DNA of 64,000 bases from PALSA-505 sp036502085. GTDB taxonomy: Bacteria; Actinomycetota; Actinomycetes; Streptosporangiales; Streptosporangiaceae. Shown here in pieces: positions 61,556-64,000 of the stretch. The stretch covers positions 7,007-71,006 of the forward strand of contig DASXZD010000019.1 of NCBI GenBank assembly GCA_036502085.1. The letters run 5' to 3'. Below the pieces are notes generated by a model. It made no database searches. It was not told where the DNA came from and worked only from the letters and a program-made list of their open reading frames with translations. Each line of letters starts with the position of its first letter. Within the stretch, counting starts at the first letter, position 1. A program made the position numbers and the translations under genes.

Positions 61556-62650
61556 CTACAGCGGATCGGCGTCCAGCATCCGGTGCGCGCGCGCGATCAG
61601 CACCGGCACCGCGGGTCCCTCCCGCTCGAAGCCCTCGCCCACCGTCTGGTGCTGCAGGAACCTGGCGTGGATCCCTTCGAGCACGACCGCCAGCTTGAAG
61701 CAGCCGAAGGCCATGTAGTACCCGATCCCGGACAGGTCGCGGCCGGTCTTCGCCGCGTAGCTGGCCGCGAACTCCGCCCTGGTCATGAAGCCGGGCCCGG
61801 ATGTCGCTGTCGTCCCGATCTCGATGTCGAGCCAGTCCGCGTCGTCCGGGTCGGCCCAGTAGACCAGGGTCAGGGCGAGGTCGGCGAGCGGATCGCCCAG
61901 CGTCGACATCTCCCAGTCGACCACGGCGGCGATCCGCGGCTGCGGGCCCACGCCGATCAGCACGTTGTCTAGCCGGAAGTCGCCGTGCACCAGCGTGCCC
62001 TCCCCCCCGTCAGGCAATCCGGCGGCGAGCCTGGCGACCAGCTCGGTGTAGCCGGGCACTTCACGGGACGCGGACAGCTCCCACTGCCGCTGCCAGCGGC
62101 TGAACTGCCGGCGCAGGTACCCTTCCGGGCGGCCGAAGTCAGCCAGCCCGACCGCGGCCAGGTCCACCCCGTGAATGGCGGCCAGCATGTCCGCCAGCTG
62201 CTGCGAGATCAGGCCGGCCTGCGGCGGCGTGATCACGGCCGCCTGTTCCCTGGTCCGCACCGCCAGCCCGCTGACGTGCTCCATCACGTAGAACGGCGCG
62301 CCGATCACGTCGGTATCGGCGCAGAAGGCGAGCGGCCTGGCCACCGGGATATCGGTGCCGTGCAGCGCCGACAGCACCCGGTACTCGCGGCTCATGTCGT
62401 GCGCGGTGGGCAGCACGTGCCCGAGCGGCGGCCGGCGCAGCACGAGCCTGGCTGGGCCGGCGGCACCGTCGGCGGCGGCACCGTCGGCGGCGGCGCCGGG
62501 AAACTCCAGCCGGTAGGTCAGGTTGGAGCGGCCGCCGTGGATCAGCTCGACGGATGGCGGCTCCCCCGCGGCCGGAACGCCGTTCACGCTCAGCCACTGG
62601 GCCAGCCGGGAAACGCTCTCGATTCCGGGAACCGTGACGTCGGCTGTCAT
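61556..62650 (-). CDS. phosphotransferase family protein (APH/ACAD10-like)
   Basis: A 364-residue kinase-like protein. ATG 62650 follows AAGGCGGA. The Brenner-like motif is LVHGDFRLDNVLIG, and the metal-binding AAVVDWEMSTLGDPLADLAL follows; the N-lobe GRSNLTYRLEF also fits. It is nearer to the acyl-CoA-dehydrogenase-linked (ACAD10/FadE36-type) group than to antibiotic-resistance kinases, so an antibiotic role is unlikely. A 15-bp tandem repeat (62461-62490) adds AADG units. The hairpin array lies immediately downstream. Confidence 0.88.
   Translation of the reverse strand: MTADVTVPGIESVSRLAQWLSVNGVPAAGEPPSVELIHGGRSNLTYRLEFPGAAADGAAADGAAGPARLVLRRPPLGHVLPTAHDMSREYRVLSALHGTDIPVARPLAFCADTDVIGAPFYVMEHVSGLAVRTREQAAVITPPQAGLISQQLADMLAAIHGVDLAAVGLADFGRPEGYLRRQFSRWQRQWELSASREVPGYTELVARLAAGLPDGGEGTLVHGDFRLDNVLIGVGPQPRIAAVVDWEMSTLGDPLADLALTLVYWADPDDADWLDIEIGTTATSGPGFMTRAEFAASYAAKTGRDLSGIGYYMAFGCFKLAVVLEGIHARFLQHQTVGEGFEREGPAVPVLIARAHRMLDADPL
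62461..62490. repeat. 15-bp tandem duplication in phosphotransferase gene
   Basis: CGGCACCGTCGGCGG occurs twice in a row (62461-62475, 62476-62490), adding an Ala/Asp/Gly pentapeptide in a loop of the N-lobe. Confidence 0.9.
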
Positions 62651-62850
62651 GGTGCTGTCCGCCTTTCCGCGACTCAACTACTGAGTTGGCCTTTTGCTGA
62701 TCCGGGGATGCTAAATCATCACCCAACCAACCATGAATACGTCTCACCAGCCAAGAACACATGCTGAGCCTATGGACTAATGCCGCGCCCTGACGTAGGC
62801 AGGTAGGGACAGATCGGGTCCGATGGTCTAGACCCCGCGAAGGGAGCGGC

Positions 62851-63630
62851 GTGGGCGAAGCATGGATGCCGGGTGCCGGACACGTTCGGTCATCAGCTGA
62901 TGGCGGCCAAATGAAGGGCGGCGCTCCGCGGGCGGTATGGCTAACGCTCGGCGCGGATCCGCATGTGATCTCCGCGCTGTCCGCGGCTCAGCGGCTGGAT
63001 CAGCTGGACAGACCGTGCCATCTTGTCTGGAACCCGCTCACCGGCGAGATCGTGCAGCTCGTCCCGATCGTCCGGGCCGGCTGCTCGCTGACGTTCTGCG
63101 ATCTGGTCAGCCAGGAGGGACCGGCGGACGTCGTCGCCGCGGATCCGTACGCGTCCGGCCCGCTGGCCGCGGTGCCGACGTACGACGAGACTTCGGGCGT
63201 CCACACCGAGGGCCGGGTGTGCGTCCAGCTGGGCGTGGTCGCGTTCGGCTGGGAGCCGTTCACCTCCGGGCCGGTGAAGGGCCTGGCCGAGATCCTCGAC
63301 TGGGTCGGCTCCTGGGGTGTCCCCCGGCGCTGGCCGGCCGGCCCGCCCGCGGCGTTCGCGCGTGCGCACAGCGCACCGCGCAGCCGCAAGCTGTGGGCCC
63401 GCGGCGGGCATTACGGTGCTTCCCAGGTACCGGGCTGCACGGCGGCAGGACCGGGCGCGATCAACATCGAGATGCTGACCGGCGCCTCGGTCGCGGCCGG
63501 CGCCGACAGCCACCGGCCGCGCGCGGGCATGCCGCCGCAGCGATCCCGGCCGACCACGCTGAACACCGTGGACGGGGCCGGGGGCCGCGCCGACGGCAAG
63601 CCGGCCGGCGCCCTGGCCCGGGCCGGCTAG
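62851..63630 (+). CDS. actinobacterial hypothetical, possible amidase/PGRP-like fold
   Basis: A 259-residue protein starting at GTG 62851. The core RLDQLDRPCHLVWNPLTGEIVQLVPIVRAG, then EGRVCVQLGVVAFGWEPFTSGPVKGL, ILDWVGSWGVPRRWPAG and ARGGHYGASQVPGC...GPGAINIEMLTG, recalls the layout of N-acetylmuramoyl-L-alanine amidases (a His in HLVWN, a late His in GGHYGASQVPG). Family membership is uncertain: the usual metal ligands are not all clear. There is no signal peptide. The last 60 residues are low-complexity. Confidence 0.6.
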   Translation: MGEAWMPGAGHVRSSADGGQMKGGAPRAVWLTLGADPHVISALSAAQRLDQLDRPCHLVWNPLTGEIVQLVPIVRAGCSLTFCDLVSQEGPADVVAADPYASGPLAAVPTYDETSGVHTEGRVCVQLGVVAFGWEPFTSGPVKGLAEILDWVGSWGVPRRWPAGPPAAFARAHSAPRSRKLWARGGHYGASQVPGCTAAGPGAINIEMLTGASVAAGADSHRPRAGMPPQRSRPTTLNTVDGAGGRADGKPAGALARAG

Positions 63631-63837
63631 CCGCGCGGTACTTGTCACACGGGCCCGGGCTAAGGCAGCGCACCGGACCAGCGACCGCACAGTGATTTAC
63701 AACCCGGCTTCCTAACGGTTCCAGGGCTCTCGCTCCGGTCAGCGCTACCGGTCACTCCCGAGCCGAGGTAACGCAGGCGGCCTCCCGAACGGACGCGCTG
63801 GCCCGCGCCGCGCCTCATCGCCCAGCCCGGTCGTCCG

Positions 63838-64000
63838 TCACGTCGCGTTCCCGGCCAGCAGAACCTCGCGCAGAACGCGCGCGGCGGACACCACCTGGTC
63901 GAGCGGGACGCTGCCGTAGCCGAGCACCAGGCCCTGCATCGCAGGGCCGGCCACGGCCCGGTACCGCGCCAGCGTGTGCACGGCCACGCCGCGCTCGCCT
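63838..64000 (-). CDS. C-terminal end of a MocR-type GntR/aminotransferase regulator (partial)
   Basis: The last 54 codons of a minus-strand gene that continues past the window. The end reads GERGVAVHTLARYRAVAGPA and then MQGLVLGYGSVPLDQVVSAA, followed by RVLREVLLAG and stop. The GLVLGYG motif near the end is typical of the PLP-dependent aminotransferase-like domain of MocR/PdxR regulators. The identification rests on this short tail. Confidence 0.65.
   Translation of the reverse strand, partial: GERGVAVHTLARYRAVAGPAMQGLVLGYGSVPLDQVVSAARVLREVLLAGNAT

Noticed and set aside
63631..63837. Possible tRNA (a GGTTCCAGGGC-like segment)
   Set aside because: No cloverleaf, acceptor stem pairing or anticodon arm could be formed.

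Overview
This is a very GC-rich window from a filamentous actinomycete. The organism has a mycothiol ligase (mshC), a tmsB/tmsA pair for 10-methyl branched fatty acids, XRE/DUF397 (WhiJ-type) regulator modules, the MEP isoprenoid genes dxr and ispG, and an IF-2 with a very long Gly/Pro/Ala-rich N-terminus. Together these point to Actinomycetes, most likely around Streptosporangiales or a relative; the sequence alone does not fix the genus.

Layout. 1-4.1 kb: a truncated gamma-glutamyltransferase and two poorly known membrane proteins. 4.1-18.9 kb: the conserved translation/RNA block on the minus strand, read rimP-nusA-ylxR-infB-DUF503-rbfA-truB-ribF, then an inserted Fe/2-oxoglutarate oxygenase-like gene, then rpsO-pnp-M16 peptidase-dapB. 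19-29.6 kb: an accessory stretch with two ferritin-like proteins, an XRE/DUF397 pair with repeated operators, a HelD/HelR-type RNA polymerase-associated ATPase, proA, an unknown protein, a GNAT and a secreted tripeptidyl-aminopeptidase-like lipoprotein. 29.7-33.3 kb: the dxr-rseP-ispG operon. 33.5-34.6 kb: a secreted trypsin-like protease.

34.7-39.9 kb: a tight five-gene plus-strand operon (ATP-grasp ligase, S51-like peptidase, two alpha/beta-hydrolases, M20 peptidase) with overlapping genes and a perfect palindrome upstream. I do not recognise it as a described pathway. 40-48.9 kb: a small Cys-rich secreted peptide, a YncE-like propeller, tmsB and tmsA, a PPOX protein, an Asp/Glu racemase-like protein, panE-like and acyl-CoA ligase genes. 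48.9-56.7 kb: a DUF4192 protein, mshC, an MFS carrier with a large Ala-rich extra domain, an amidase and a CPBP protease. 56.8-59.9 kb: a GH25 lysozyme and a WhiJ/AbaA-like module (XRE, DUF397, HATPase). 59.9-64 kb: a SpoU/TrmH methyltransferase, a non-coding region, a phosphotransferase, an actinobacterial unknown and the tail of a MocR-type regulator.

Most unusual signals: (1) five tandem hairpins at 61294-61510 with an invariant 9-nt loop and covarying stems; (2) a 15-bp motif, CGTACCGTTCGGAAA, repeated inside unrelated genes in A/T-rich patches of atypical codons; (3) the five-gene ATP-grasp/peptidase/esterase operon; (4) an oxygenase-like protein that has lost two of its three expected iron ligands; (5) AACGTCTG repeats at both genes of an XRE/DUF397 pair; (6) many recent in-frame micro-duplications of 9-30 bp. 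No tRNA, rRNA, CRISPR array or insertion sequence was seen.
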